A stretch of DNA of 64,000 nt, from positions 1-64,000 of the forward strand of contig CAMYLJ010000023.1 of assembly GCA_947259215.1 (NCBI GenBank), read 5' to 3'. The first letter of the stretch is position 1; the number at the start of each line of letters is the position of its first letter. This stretch comes from an uncultured delta proteobacterium (lineage in GTDB: Bacteria; Myxococcota_A; UBA9160; JAFDET01). Made by a program: the position numbers and the translations under genes. Shown here in pieces: positions 18,539-29,382 of this stretch. The notes under the pieces are model-generated. The model was not told the origin of the DNA and did no database searches. It saw only the letters and a program-made list of their open reading frames with translations.

Positions 18539-20101
18539 CTACTCCCACTCGATGGTCGAGGGCGGCTTCGACGAGATGTCGTACACCACCCGGTTCACGC
18601 CCTTCACCTCGTTGATGATGCGGGTCGAGATCGTGCCCAGCACGTCCCCCGGAAGCCGCGCCCAGTCGGCCGTCATGGCGTCCACCGAGTTCACGGCCCG
18701 CACCGCGATCACGTTCTCGTAGGTGCGCGCGTCGCCCATCACGCCCACGCTCTGCACCGGCAGGAAGACCGCGAAGGCCTGCCAGAGCGAGTCGTAGAGG
18801 CCCGCCCGCCGGATCTCCTCGGTCACGATGGCGTCGGCCCGGCGCAGGCAGGCCAGCCGCTCGGGCGTGATCTCGCCCACGATCCGCACCGCCAGGCCCG
18901 GGCCCGGGAAGGGATGCCGCCCGACCACGGTCTCCGGCAGCCCGAGGTTGCGTCCGACCTCGCGCACCTCGTCCTTGAAGAGCTCGCGCAGCGGCTCCAC
19001 CAGCGAGAGCTTCATCACCTCGGGCAGCCCGCCCACGTTGTGGTGGGTCTTGATGGTGGCGGCCGGGCCGCGCACCGAGACGCTCTCGATCACGTCGGGA
19101 TACAGGGTGCCCTGCACCAGGTGCAGCGCATTGCTCCCCAGACGCTCGGCCTCGTGCTCGAAGATCTCGATGAAGAGGTGGCCGATGATGCGCCGCTTCC
19201 GCTCCGGATCCGTGACGCCCGCCAGGGCCTGGACGAAGCGCGCCGCGGCGTCGGACACCACCAGCGGGATCCCGAGCGCCTGCCGGAACACCGACTCCAC
19301 CTCGCCCCGCTCGGCTTCCCGCAGGAGGCCGTTGTCCACGAAGATGCAGGTCAGCTGCTCCCCGACGGCGCGGTGCACCAGCGCCGCGGCGACGGCGGAG
19401 TCCACGCCGCCCGAAAGACCGCAGACCACGTGGTCGTCACCCACCTGCTGCTTGATCTTGTCGACGGCCTCGTCGATGAAGGCGTCCATCGTCCACGAGG
19501 CCGCGCAGCCGCAGATCCCGTGCACGAAGTTCGCCAGGATGCGCTCGCCCCCGTCGGTGTGCACCACCTCGGGGTGGAACTGGAGCCCGTAGAGCGGCCG
19601 CTCGGCGTGGCGCACCGCCGCGAAGGGCGAGCCCTCGCTGGTGCCGAGCACCGTGAAGCCCGGCGGCAGGCTGCGGACCCAGTCACCGTGGCTCATCCAC
19701 ACGGTCCGCCGGGTCGCGTCGGACAGGCCCTCGAAGAGCGGATCGCTGCGCTCGATCACCAGCTCGGCCGGCCCGTACTCCCGCCGATCCGCCGGCTCGA
19801 CCCGGCCGCCGAGGATGCGGGCCACCAGCTGGAGGCCGTAGCAGATCCCGAGGATCGGCAGGTCCAGGTCCAGGATCGCCGGGTCCAGGTCCGGGGCGTC
19901 GTCTTCCAGCACGCTCGCGGGGCCACCCGACAGCACGATCCCGGCCGGGTTCCACGCGCGCACGGCGGCGGCGTCGAGCGTCGGCGGATGGATCTCGCAG
20001 TAGACCCGCTGCTCGCGGATGCGGCGGGCGATGAGCTGGCTGTACTGCGATCCGAAGTCCAGGATCAGGACTCGGTCGCGATGGGCGTCACGGGGGGCCA
20101 T
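18539..20101 (-). CDS. guaA: GMP synthase (glutamine-hydrolysing)
   Basis: 520 residues. The N-terminal class I amidotransferase has its nucleophile Cys in [10 protein letters not shown] and the His/Glu pair in [10 protein letters not shown]. The ATP pyrophosphatase domain has [13 protein letters not shown], and the C-terminal dimerisation domain ends in PPSTIEWE. It converts XMP to GMP. The gene lies 52 bp downstream of guaB, so the two steps from IMP to GMP are encoded together. Confidence 0.97.
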   Translation of the reverse strand: MAPRDAHRDRVLILDFGSQYSQLIARRIREQRVYCEIHPPTLDAAAVRAWNPAGIVLSGGPASVLEDDAPDLDPAILDLDLPILGICYGLQLVARILGGRVEPADRREYGPAELVIERSDPLFEGLSDATRRTVWMSHGDWVRSLPPGFTVLGTSEGSPFAAVRHAERPLYGLQFHPEVVHTDGGERILANFVHGICGCAASWTMDAFIDEAVDKIKQQVGDDHVVCGLSGGVDSAVAAALVHRAVGEQLTCIFVDNGLLREAERGEVESVFRQALGIPLVVSDAAARFVQALAGVTDPERKRRIIGHLFIEIFEHEAERLGSNALHLVQGTLYPDVIESVSVRGPAATIKTHHNVGGLPEVMKLSLVEPLRELFKDEVREVGRNLGLPETVVGRHPFPGPGLAVRIVGEITPERLACLRRADAIVTEEIRRAGLYDSLWQAFAVFLPVQSVGVMGDARTYENVIAVRAVNSVDAMTADWARLPGDVLGTISTRIINEVKGVNRVVYDISSKPPSTIEWE

Positions 20102-20153
20102 CGTCGGTCCTCACGGAGGAAGGGTGCGCGCTGGGGGGGCGGCGCCGACGATT

Positions 20154-21603
<1,450 letters not shown>

Positions 21604-21617
<14 letters not shown>

Positions 21618-22062
21618 CGTTGACGGCCGAGGGTAGCGTCTGCCGCAACCCGGGCAATCCCTCGCGCAGGTCCGACGCGACGCTGCGCAGAATCGACTCC
21701 AGCAGGCGACCGGCGAGGGCCGGCGAATCGCTCATCAGGCGCCGGAAGGCCGTGCGCTCGAGCCAGGCGATGCGGGCCGGCTCGGCGACCAGGGCCGTCA
21801 GCTCGCGGCGGCCGGCCATCACGAGCGACAGCGCGCCCAGGGTGCGGCCGGGGCCGAGCCTTCCCAGGGTGCCCCGCTCGCGGGTCTCGAGGGACAGGGC
21901 GCCGTCGAAGACGAACAGCATGCCGTCGGCCTCGGACCCCTCCTCGAAGAGGGCGCGCCCCGCGACCACCTGCTCGTCCTCGAGCTCCTCGGCCAGCAGC
22001 TCGCGCTCCTCCTCGGACAGCTCGTCCAGCAGGGCGAAGCCCTTCAGGTCCGCCCCCGTCAC
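21604..22062 (-). CDS. Cyclic-nucleotide-binding-domain protein
   Basis: 152 residues from a GTG overlapping the upstream stop. A single CNB (CRP-like) domain: [17 protein letters not shown], then [20 protein letters not shown] and [20 protein letters not shown]. The phosphate-binding-cassette Arg and Glu of true cAMP receptors are not obvious, and there is no DNA-binding domain. It probably works as a small sensing or adaptor module. The gene end overlaps the guaB start by 14 bp and is the last of three consecutive signalling genes. Confidence 0.8.
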
Positions 22063-23606
22063 GGCATGACCCTCGCCAGGAGCGAGCGCAGGATCTCCGA
22101 CGGCTCCTTGCCGCTCTCCAGGGGCACCAGGAAGAGCGAGGCCTCGTCGATCAGGCTCAGGTTGTCGCGCAGCTCGTCCGGCAGGGCGCGCTCGCCCTTG
22201 CGCAGCAGCATCACGTGAAAGATCCGGGTCCGGGGCACGCTGCGCAGGAGCTCCAGGGGCGCCGCGACGGCCGCGCTGGCGTCGGCGACCGGACCCTCCA
22301 GCAGGATCAGGGCTCCCAGGGCGCCGTGGGCCGCCAGCGGCCAGATCGGGGCGTTGGCGCCGGACACGGGCACGTGGATCAGCTGGATTCCGAGCTCCGC
22401 GTCGACCGGCACCCGCCCCACGCTGGCCAGGTCGTCGGCGGCGAAGGTGCCGCCGGCGAAGGCGCCCTCCAGCCGCACGCCCTCGAGCCCGCGCAGCAGG
22501 CGCACGAAGTCCGCGGTGGCGCCGGGACCGGCCGACAGCAGCAGCAGCTTGGCATCGCGGACCGGCGTGCCCCGCGGCCGACCCGCTTCGAGCCAGTCGC
22601 GCAGGCGCCGGGCCTGGGCCGGCGCGAACAGGCCGCGCCCGCCGCGGCGGGAGGCCGGCTGCGGACCGCGCCGCACCTCGACCATGCCGCGCTCCTCCAG
22701 GGCCTGGAGGGTGCGCAGCACCTGGTAGTCCGGGAAGGAGCAGCGGTCCACCACCTCCTGCACCCGGGAGTAGATCTCGAGCAGCAGTAGCACCTCCTGG
22801 GTCAGGGGGTGCACCATGTTGGGCAGGTCGGCGCTCTTCAGCCGCAGGGCCACGTGGGCGTCGAGGGGCGGCAGCGAGCCGTCCACCCGGTTGGCCTCGT
22901 CGAGCTGGCGCATGCCCTCCATCAGGAGCGCGCGCAGGGGCTTCTGGATGGCCGGGACCACGTCGATCCGGCGCGGCGTGAAGGCGAAGGCGCCGTCGTT
23001 CCACGCCAGCAGCCGGAAGAGCGCCTTCTCACCCACCACGTGGCCCGCGCCGGCCTGCACGATGTTGCCCTGGTCCAGGTGGATGACGCCGGTCTCCCCG
23101 CGACCGCTCGGATCGCGCCGGGAGAGCTCCAGGCTGCCGGTCTTGCCGTTCTGGTTGAAGAGCTGGAGCAGGTCGGCCAGGCCGATCTTCGAGAGCTTGC
23201 CCTCGACCTCGGCGTCGTCCTCGACCGGGACCACCTCGTCCAGGCCGGCCAGGCGCGACACCAGGCCTTCCACCCGTCGCGCCACCTCGCCGGCCTCCAG
23301 GTCGGCGGGCACGATCTCGTCCCCGGGCCCCGGCTCGCCCAGCCCCGCCGCCCGGCGGCCCAGGAAGACGAAGCGGACCGCCTGAGTCCGCGGGTTGGCG
23401 CGCAGGATGTCGGCCAGCTTGGCGCCGTCGATCAGCGGCAGGTCGAAGGGCGCCACCACCACGTCGGGCATCTCGGCCAGGGCCATCTCCAGGGCCGCGG
23501 CGCCGTGGGACGCGCTGCGGGTCTCGAACGCCAGCCGGGCGCAGGCCTCCTCGGTGCGCTTGGCGCGCTCGGCGTCGGCGTCGGCGATCAGCACGGTCCG
23601 GGCCAC
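22059..23606 (-). CDS. Receiver-like/PATAN (DUF4388) signalling protein with a degenerate GTPase-like end
   Basis: 515 residues from a GTG with GGAG upstream. Residues 1-~115 look like a response-regulator receiver, but the usual phospho-Asp position appears to be lost (VVVAPFDLPLIDG). A PATAN/DUF4388 domain follows (KIGLADLLQLFNQNGKTGSL, VIHLDQGNIVQA), then a winged-helix-like stretch (YQVLRTLQALEERGMVEV). The last ~180 residues (AKLLLLSAGPGATADFVRLL onward) resemble an MglA-like G domain lacking a true P-loop. Such proteins are adaptors in deltaproteobacterial signalling. The partners here are the flanking GGDEF-like and CNB proteins. Confidence 0.75.
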   Translation of the reverse strand: MARTVLIADADAERAKRTEEACARLAFETRSASHGAAALEMALAEMPDVVVAPFDLPLIDGAKLADILRANPRTQAVRFVFLGRRAAGLGEPGPGDEIVPADLEAGEVARRVEGLVSRLAGLDEVVPVEDDAEVEGKLSKIGLADLLQLFNQNGKTGSLELSRRDPSGRGETGVIHLDQGNIVQAGAGHVVGEKALFRLLAWNDGAFAFTPRRIDVVPAIQKPLRALLMEGMRQLDEANRVDGSLPPLDAHVALRLKSADLPNMVHPLTQEVLLLLEIYSRVQEVVDRCSFPDYQVLRTLQALEERGMVEVRRGPQPASRRGGRGLFAPAQARRLRDWLEAGRPRGTPVRDAKLLLLSAGPGATADFVRLLRGLEGVRLEGAFAGGTFAADDLASVGRVPVDAELGIQLIHVPVSGANAPIWPLAAHGALGALILLEGPVADASAAVAAPLELLRSVPRTRIFHVMLLRKGERALPDELRDNLSLIDEASLFLVPLESGKEPSEILRSLLARVMP

Positions 23607-23620
23607 GGCTCCCTCTCTCG

Positions 23621-25462
23621 TCACACGCTCAGCGAGATGCCGAGATCCCGCTGCAGTTGGAAAGCCAGATGCTCCACCAGCGGACGATCGCTGGTGTGGA
23701 ACCAGGGGGGCGAGCCGCTGCGCTCGTTGCGATCGCGCACCAGCGCGTAGGCCGGGCCCTCCCCGAAGTAGACGATGAAGGGCGCGCGCGTCCCCGCGCG
23801 GCGCGCCGACACGCAGGTGACGGGCAGCCCGGCCAGGCTCTCCGGCTTGCCGTCGCCGACCAGCACGATCTCGGTGCGCGGCGAGAGCCCGCGCAGGCCC
23901 TCCAGACCCTCGCGCAGGGGCGGCGGGACCGCCGTGCCCGGCGCCACGAAGAGCAGGCCGCGGTCCCTCGGTCGCCGGCCGACCTCGTCCACGACGAAGC
24001 GCATCACCTGCTCGGGCGTCTGGGCGTGCCCGGGCCCCGCCCGCTCCAGCAGGGCGTCCACGGCCCCGGCGAACGACTCGCCCTCGATCTCGAGCTCGCG
24101 CACCAAGGTCTGACGGTCCTGCTCGAGACGCTCGTTCAGGGCGCGCGCCAGGGCGTCCACCTGGGAGCCGTCCGCGGGGTAGCTGGCGGCGGCGGCCAGC
24201 AGCCCGGGCCGCTCCGCGGGCGCCAGGGGAGTCAGCAGGTCGCTCTCCAGGATGGCCTCGCGGATGCGCCGCTTCAGGACCGCCGCACCGAGCGAGTCGG
24301 TCTCCGGCAGCAGGATCCGGAAGCGGTGCTCGCTCTCGGCGGCCAGCAGGTCCGTGGAGCGGAGCGCCCGGCCCACCTGGAAGACCACGCCCTCGAGCCA
24401 ACGGGCCAACTCCGCTTCGCCGAGGCGCCGCTTCAGCGGCTCGAGCGGGTCGACCTCGAGGGTCAGCAGGCCGAAGCTGCGGCCGAAGCGGTTCGCCTTC
24501 TGGATCTCGTTGCGAACCACGTCTTCGAAGTAGGCCACGGTGTAGGCCTGGGTCACCGGGTCCCGGAAGGAGCGGCGCTCGAGGGTGCGCACGCGGAGCG
24601 CGTTGCCGAAGGCCCCGGAGGCCAGCTCGGCGATCTTGTCCGCCACCAGCCGCTCTCCGTCGCCGAAGGGCGCGTCCTCGACCCGATCCGACAGGCGCAC
24701 CACGCCGAGCACCCGGCCCGCGTGGCGCAGGGGCACCACCAGGGCGTTGAGGCCCTCCCGGCGCGAATCCGGCGCGATCTGGGCGCCCGCGCCGCTGGCC
24801 GTCATGCCCGCGAAGCCCGGCGGCAGGGCCTCTAGGTCGAGCGCCTCGGGCTCGTCGCCCACCTCGACCAGGCCCCGGGCCGCGAGCAGCGTGAAGCCCT
24901 CGGCACCCTCGTCCGCCAGGGCCCACAGCACGCCGCTCTGGGCGCCGGTCTCGAGGCAGAGCGCCTCGACGGTTCGTTCGGCCAGGGGCTCGAGGGTGAG
25001 CGTCCCGTAGAGGCCCAGGGCGCGCTCGTAGACCCCGAGCACGCCCATGAACTCGAGGTTCTCGCTCATGAGCTTCTCGTGCTCGACCCGCAAGCGCCGG
25101 GCACCGAGCAGGTTGTCCACGGCCCGCAGCAGGGCCGTCCGCTCGATCGGCTTGAGCAGGTAGTCGTCGGCGCCGTACTTCATGGCCTCGACGGCCGTCT
25201 GCACGTCGCCCACGCCGGACACGATGATCACGTCCTGGTCCGGCCAGCGCTCCTTCATGCCGCGGATCAGCTCGGCGCCGTCCATCTCCGGCATCACCAG
25301 GTCGGTGACGACCACGTCGAAGCGGTCGCGCTCGAGGATGTGGAGCGCCTCCGCGCCCCCCGCCGCCGTCTCCACGGCGTACCCCTCCTCGCTCAGCAAC
25401 CCCTCCAGGAAGGTCCTGAAGTAGAGCTGGTCATCGACCACCAGGACACGGGCCTTCGGCAT
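23621..25462 (-). CDS. Response regulator with GAF and degenerate GGDEF domains
   Basis: 613 residues. The intact receiver (VLVVDDQLYFRTFLEGLL, phospho-Asp in VVVTDLVMPEMDG, Lys in LLKPIER) occupies residues 1-~120. A GAF domain follows (~150-310). A GGDEF-like domain comes next (FRDPVTQAYTVAYFEDVVRN onward), but the catalytic GGDEF reads ESEHRF, so cyclase activity is unlikely. The last ~110 residues (GLLFVAPGTAVPPPL to the end) are not recognised. It may bind GTP or c-di-GMP without making it. It is the first signalling gene of a tract leading to guaB-guaA. Confidence 0.83.
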   Translation of the reverse strand: MPKARVLVVDDQLYFRTFLEGLLSEEGYAVETAAGGAEALHILERDRFDVVVTDLVMPEMDGAELIRGMKERWPDQDVIIVSGVGDVQTAVEAMKYGADDYLLKPIERTALLRAVDNLLGARRLRVEHEKLMSENLEFMGVLGVYERALGLYGTLTLEPLAERTVEALCLETGAQSGVLWALADEGAEGFTLLAARGLVEVGDEPEALDLEALPPGFAGMTASGAGAQIAPDSRREGLNALVVPLRHAGRVLGVVRLSDRVEDAPFGDGERLVADKIAELASGAFGNALRVRTLERRSFRDPVTQAYTVAYFEDVVRNEIQKANRFGRSFGLLTLEVDPLEPLKRRLGEAELARWLEGVVFQVGRALRSTDLLAAESEHRFRILLPETDSLGAAVLKRRIREAILESDLLTPLAPAERPGLLAAAASYPADGSQVDALARALNERLEQDRQTLVRELEIEGESFAGAVDALLERAGPGHAQTPEQVMRFVVDEVGRRPRDRGLLFVAPGTAVPPPLREGLEGLRGLSPRTEIVLVGDGKPESLAGLPVTCVSARRAGTRAPFIVYFGEGPAYALVRDRNERSGSPPWFHTSDRPLVEHLAFQLQRDLGISLSV

Positions 25463-25490
25463 GCGGGGTTCCCCCAACCCAACTGCGATT

Positions 25491-26921
25491 CTACGCGCTG
25501 AAGCTGCCGGTCCGTGAGGCAATCTTCACGGACTCGGCCCTTCTACGCTTCGCTTCATCGGCCTGACCGTGGGTTTCCTTCACCGCAAGCTCTGCAATCA
25601 GCGAGTGGGGGGTGGCCTCGACCAGGCGGACCGGCAGCAGCTCGCCCGGGCGGGGATCGAGCCCGGCGGGCGGGCTGAGGTTCACGACCCGGTGGTAGGG
25701 GTCGCGCCCCATGACCTGTCCCGGGCGGCGGCTCGCGCCCTCCAGCAGGATCTCGGTCGCCTGGCCCACCCGGGCCCGGTGGGCCGCCAGGGTGAGGCCC
25801 CGCTGGAGCGCCTGGAGCTCCTGCAGCCGGGCCTGGGCCTCCTCGGCCGGCACGCACCCGGGCAGCTCGGCGGCGCGGGTCCCGGGCCGCGGCGAGTACT
25901 TGAAGGAGTACGCGTCCACGAACCCGATCTCGCGCACCAGCTCCAGGGTGTCGCGAAAATCGGCGTCGCTCTCGCCCGGGAAGGCCACGATCAGGTCGGT
26001 CGTCAGGGCCACGTCGGGGCGCGCCTCGCGCAGCCGCTCGGCCAGGCGCCGGAAGTCGTCCCGGGTGTGGCGCCGGCGCATCTGCTCGAGGATGCGGTCG
26101 GACCCGCTCTGGAGCGGCAGGTGGACGTGGGGGCAGAGGTTCTCGAGTTCCCGGTGGGCGCGCACCAGGTCGGCGTCGAAGAAGATCGGGTGCGGGCTCG
26201 TGTAGCGGATGCGCGCCAGGCCCGGGATCGTGGCCAGGCGCCGCACCAGCGCCGCGAAGGGCACCTGCGAGCGGCCGCGGCGCACGTCGTGGCGCCCGTA
26301 GGCGTTCACCGTCTGGCCGAGGAGCGTGATCTCCCGCACGCCGCCCGCCGCCAGTCCCCTCGCCTCGGCCTCGATGGCGTCGGCGGACCGGCTGATCTCG
26401 CGGCCGCGGGTCGTCGGCACGATGCAGAAGCTGCAGAACATGTCGCAGCCCTCCATCACCGTGACCCAGGCGCGGCCCGGAGTGGCCCCCGCGTACGCCG
26501 GATGGCGCTCGGGCAGGTCGAAGCGCGCCGGATCGCGCACCTCGGCCAGGGCTGCCCGCCGCCGCCCGGCCTCGGCCCCGGCCACCAGCGCCGGCACCCG
26601 GCGCAGGTTGTGGGTGCCGAAGACGAAGTCCACCTGGGGGAAGCGCCGCAGGATCTCGTCGCCCTCCTGCTGGGCCACGCAGCCCCCGACCCCGACCAGG
26701 CGACCGGGCGCCGCCGCCTTCCAGGCGCGCAGAGCGCCGAGGTCGCTGTAGAGGCGGTGCTCGGCCTTCTCCCGGATCGAGCAGGTGTTGACGACCAGGA
26801 GGTCCGCCTCGTCCTCCCGCGCCGCGGGGCGCCAGCCGCCGTGGTGCAGCAGGTTCGACACCTTCTCGGTGTCGTGCTGGTTCATCTGACAACCGTAGGT
26901 GCGGACCGCGAACCGCCTCAC
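25491..26921 (-). CDS. miaB: tRNA-2-methylthio-N6-dimethylallyladenosine synthase
   Basis: 476 residues. The N-terminal UPF0004 domain has three cluster Cys (TYGCQMN, VNTCSIRE, GGCVAQ), the radical-SAM motif is CDMFCSFC, and a C-terminal TRAM domain is present. It adds methylthio groups at position 37 of UNN-reading tRNAs. A polar, Arg/Lys-rich tail of ~30 residues (KETHGQADEAKRRRAESVK) extends past TRAM. It starts with GTG and is the first gene of the minus-strand block. It is divergent from the small RNA at 27.1 kb. Confidence 0.95.
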   Translation of the reverse strand: MRRFAVRTYGCQMNQHDTEKVSNLLHHGGWRPAAREDEADLLVVNTCSIREKAEHRLYSDLGALRAWKAAAPGRLVGVGGCVAQQEGDEILRRFPQVDFVFGTHNLRRVPALVAGAEAGRRRAALAEVRDPARFDLPERHPAYAGATPGRAWVTVMEGCDMFCSFCIVPTTRGREISRSADAIEAEARGLAAGGVREITLLGQTVNAYGRHDVRRGRSQVPFAALVRRLATIPGLARIRYTSPHPIFFDADLVRAHRELENLCPHVHLPLQSGSDRILEQMRRRHTRDDFRRLAERLREARPDVALTTDLIVAFPGESDADFRDTLELVREIGFVDAYSFKYSPRPGTRAAELPGCVPAEEAQARLQELQALQRGLTLAAHRARVGQATEILLEGASRRPGQVMGRDPYHRVVNLSPPAGLDPRPGELLPVRLVEATPHSLIAELAVKETHGQADEAKRRRAESVKIASRTGSFSA

Positions 26922-27051
26922 GCGGGCACCCTACCGCAGCACTTTCCCCGGTCCAACGCGGGCGAATCCGCACATCCCTCCAGTAGCTTCGTGCAGACCT
27001 GAACCGAACACTCTGGAATCGTGAGGTTTTTCATATTTCGCAAAAAGGTGT

Positions 27052-27079
27052 TTGACATCGCAGCCGGGCACTGCATAAT
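27052..27079 (+). promoter_or_regulatory. Strong sigma-70-type promoter of the candidate small RNA
   Basis: A perfect -35 TTGACA (27052-27057), a 16-bp spacer and a -10 CATAAT (27074-27079). An AT-rich tract upstream (GTTTTTCATATTTCGCAAAAA) stands out in this GC-rich genome and could act as an UP element. Transcription would start near 27086. Confidence 0.72.
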
Positions 27080-27085
27080 GGGCAA

Positions 27086-27237
27086 GTCACGGGGAGGTCA
27101 GCGACTACAACGAGTTTACGGAGCGGCGGCGGATACAGACATTTCTGACCGAAATGTCCAACCTCTCACCCCCCATAATCCATCCGCCGCCCTCCCCCTC
27201 GTAAACGCCCCGCCTGCAAGGCGGGGCGTTTCTCTTT
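27086..27237 (+). ncRNA. Candidate structured small RNA, about 150 nt, unclassified
   Basis: It is bounded by a consensus-like promoter and an intrinsic terminator, with no plausible reading frame: the only ATG frame has no stop before the terminator. The body folds strongly. GTTTACG and GGCGGCGGAT (27114-27134) pair with ATCCGCCGCC and CGTAAAC (27182-27206), enclosing a perfect 8-bp hairpin GACATTTC/GAAATGTC (27138-27158). The 3' part of the long stem overlaps the left arm of the terminator by three bases, so two folds compete. It stands alone between divergent miaB and a convergent pseudogene. I cannot match it to 6S, SRP, tmRNA or a riboswitch by eye. Confidence 0.62.
27204..27237 (+). terminator. 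Intrinsic terminator of the candidate small RNA
   Basis: An 11-bp perfect stem AACGCCCCGCC/GGCGGGGCGTT with loop TGCAA, followed by TCTCTTT. It is oriented to end plus-strand transcription from the promoter at 27052. Confidence 0.85.
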
Positions 27238-27263
27238 GGTGGACCCCGCCGCAAGAGGCAGCA

Positions 27264-27324
27264 CGAGGGGACGTTCCTCGAAACGTGCGTGAGGGGACAC
27301 CCCTCGGTCGAGGACTGTCCCTCG
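27264..27324. repeat. Cluster of three small hairpins with GGGGAC motifs
   Basis: Three short inverted repeats follow each other: CGAGG/CCTCG (27264-27280), GAGGGG/CCCCTC (27291-27305) and CGAGG/CCTCG (27309-27324). GGGGAC occurs twice, and its near-complement GACTGTCCC follows. GGGGAC-type short palindromes are typical of REP elements linked to REP-associated tyrosine transposases. The first GGGGACGTT also matches the ends of the long palindromes at 3417 and 63738. No transposase is nearby. Confidence 0.5.
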
Positions 27325-27365
27325 GCGCAAATCGCATGGAACCGTCTGCGGGATCCGCCCCGGGA

Positions 27366-27957
27366 TCAGGCGGAGAGGAGGAGGGCCTCCTGGGCGATGG
27401 TCGCCAGCAGGCTGTCGTCGCGTTCCAAGATCCGGCGCCGGGTCAGGACGCGGCCTCCCGCGGCCAGGTCCGCCTCCGAGGCCATCCACCAGAAGTCGCT
27501 ACAGCGCGGCGGCCGGTGGAGCCAGGTGGCCTGGTCCGGGCTCACGAAGCGCTCGCGAGCGAACTCGAAGCCCAACCTTCGCCACAGCGACCAGCCCGTC
27601 ATCGCGTCGCTGAGGAAGAGGAGCGCCGCGGCGTGCAGACCCGGGTCTTCCTCGCCCAGGGGGACCGCCGGACGCACCGAGCCGCCCCAGGCCGAAGACG
27701 CCGCCGCGCGATCGAGAGCACCGCCAGCTCCACCGGGCGGTCCGGGGGCACCGGGCGCAGGAAGCTCGCGTGGAAGGCGTGCAGCGCGCGGGCTTCGCCG
27801 GACGGGGCGACGGCCCGCGCCGCCAGCCCCATCACGTGGCCCCCGAAAGTCGCCCCCCGCCCGGGACGCTGCCGAGGCAGGCGCGGAAGCGCCCCTCGCC
27901 CGCCGGCTCCAGGGCCATCACGTCCTCGAAGGACTCCCGCCCCCCGGGCGCGTCCAC
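27366..27957 (-). pseudogene. Decayed acyl-CoA thioesterase (TesB-like)
   Basis: Three frames must be joined to read a thioesterase. The start region gives SFEDVMALEPAGEGRFRACL. After a G-run near 27855 the second frame gives GATFGGHVMGLAARAVAPSG and HAFHASFLRPVPPDRP. After about 27715 a third frame gives LFLSDAMTGWSLWRRLG and ends at a TAG at 27366. These are the two hot-dog halves of TesB-like enzymes. The joined product is about 200 residues versus ~280 normally, so the linker between domains is also shortened. Two frame breaks plus a deletion mean a pseudogene, unless the G-run break is an assembly error. The gene follows the VWA gene by 3 bp. Confidence 0.65.
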
Positions 27958-27960
27958 GGG

Positions 27961-29382
27961 CTAGAGGACCAGCTTGTCCACCACCTTGGAGAGCTGGCGG
28001 AGGTTCCGGACCTCCTCGGCGATGTCGGTGTGGGGCAGGTACTTGTCCATCACGCTGTCGCCGAAGCCCCAGGCGCCGGGGCTCTCGGGGTTCAGCCACA
28101 GCAGGTTCTTGGCCTTGTTCTTGATGTCGGCCAGGCACCAGGCGCGCGGGTCGTTGTAGTTGTTGCGCGCGTCCCCGATCACGATCACGGTGGTCTTCTT
28201 GTCGATCGACGCCAGGTGGTTCTTCCAGAACTCGTGGAAGGCGTAGCCGAAGTTCGAGCGGGTGTAGACGTTGATCACGTCGCCGCCCTCGAGCGCCATG
28301 TCGATGGCCTCGTTGATGTCCTTCTCCTGGAAGACGTGGGTCACGTCGCCCAGCTCCGCCACGAACACGAAGGTGCGGATCTTCGTGAAGGCCTCCTGCA
28401 GGCTGTACATGAACTGGAGCATGAAGCGCGAGACGTTGGCCACCGAGGAGGAGACGTCGCACAGGATCACGAGCTTCGGCCGGTCCTTGCGGCGTTCCTT
28501 GAAGATCAGCTCGAAGGGCACCCCGCCGTGGTGCATGTTCTTGCGCAGGGTCTGGTGCAGGTCGAACTTGCCGCGCTTCAGGCGCCGGCGCCGGATCGAG
28601 AGGATGTTCTTGACCTTCTGGGCGAGGCGCGTCACCACCTCGCGCATCTTGGCGATGTCCGCTTCCGTCAGGCTGTAGAAGCTCTTCTCCAGCAGGGTCT
28701 CGCGGCGGAACTTCTCGATGTAGTCGAAGTTCTGCTTCTGGAGCTCGCGCTGGGTGAAGTCGCGCACGCTGGCGCGGAGCGCCTCCTGGAGCTTCTCCAG
28801 CAGCTCGCGCAGGGCCCCCAGGTCCTCGTCGGACATCCCCATGCCCGCCAGGCGCTGGAACAGGCCCTCGAGCTCCTCGCCCGCCCCCTGGGCGCCGAGC
28901 TGCTCCAGGATCCGGCGGGTGAAGAAGCCCACCTGGAGCATGTTCTCGATGCGACCCACGTCGGCCTGCTCACCCGCCTGGCGGATCATCTGCTCCAGCA
29001 CGCTCAGATCCTGGGAGAGCAGGGCCTGGGCCAGCTGCGAGAGATCGAGGTCGCCCTCCCCCATCTGCTCCAGCTGCTGCTTCAGCCGCTCCATCAGCTC
29101 GTCCAGGTCGAGGCCCCGGGCCTCCATGCCGGCTCCCGCCTCGTCGAAAGACTGGCGCAGGCCGTCGTAGAAGCCCGACCAGTAGAGGTCGAAGAGGCGG
29201 TCGTAGGTGGGGACGTCGAGCGAGCGCTTCACCATCGTGGCGCGGAGCGCGTCCTTGAAGACCTCGCGGTCCTCGAGCGGCAGCTCGTCCAGCGCGATGA
29301 AGGCGTCGATGGACTCCGCCGTCGAGACGCGCACCCCGCTCTTGCGCAGCAGGTTGGCGAACTCGAGGACGCGCTTCTGCAC
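27961..29382 (-). CDS. VWA-domain protein of the MoxR/CoxE type
   Basis: 473 residues from a GTG that overlaps the MoxR stop. The N-terminal half is helical (RVLEFANLLRKSGVRVSTAE, typical of CoxE-like proteins). The C-terminal von Willebrand A domain has an intact MIDAS motif (ILCDVSSSV) and TVIVIGDARNNY. Together with the adjacent MoxR ATPase it should form a chaperone pair that remodels or metallates a target complex. No carbon monoxide dehydrogenase or other obvious target is in the window. Confidence 0.88.
   Translation of the reverse strand: MQKRVLEFANLLRKSGVRVSTAESIDAFIALDELPLEDREVFKDALRATMVKRSLDVPTYDRLFDLYWSGFYDGLRQSFDEAGAGMEARGLDLDELMERLKQQLEQMGEGDLDLSQLAQALLSQDLSVLEQMIRQAGEQADVGRIENMLQVGFFTRRILEQLGAQGAGEELEGLFQRLAGMGMSDEDLGALRELLEKLQEALRASVRDFTQRELQKQNFDYIEKFRRETLLEKSFYSLTEADIAKMREVVTRLAQKVKNILSIRRRRLKRGKFDLHQTLRKNMHHGGVPFELIFKERRKDRPKLVILCDVSSSVANVSRFMLQFMYSLQEAFTKIRTFVFVAELGDVTHVFQEKDINEAIDMALEGGDVINVYTRSNFGYAFHEFWKNHLASIDKKTTVIVIGDARNNYNDPRAWCLADIKNKAKNLLWLNPESPGAWGFGDSVMDKYLPHTDIAEEVRNLRQLSKVVDKLVL

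Noticed and set aside
27078-27240. A small protein encoded by the RNA at 27.1 kb
   Set aside because: The ATG at 27078 overlaps the -10 box and its frame has no stop before the terminator, so a leader peptide is not supported.
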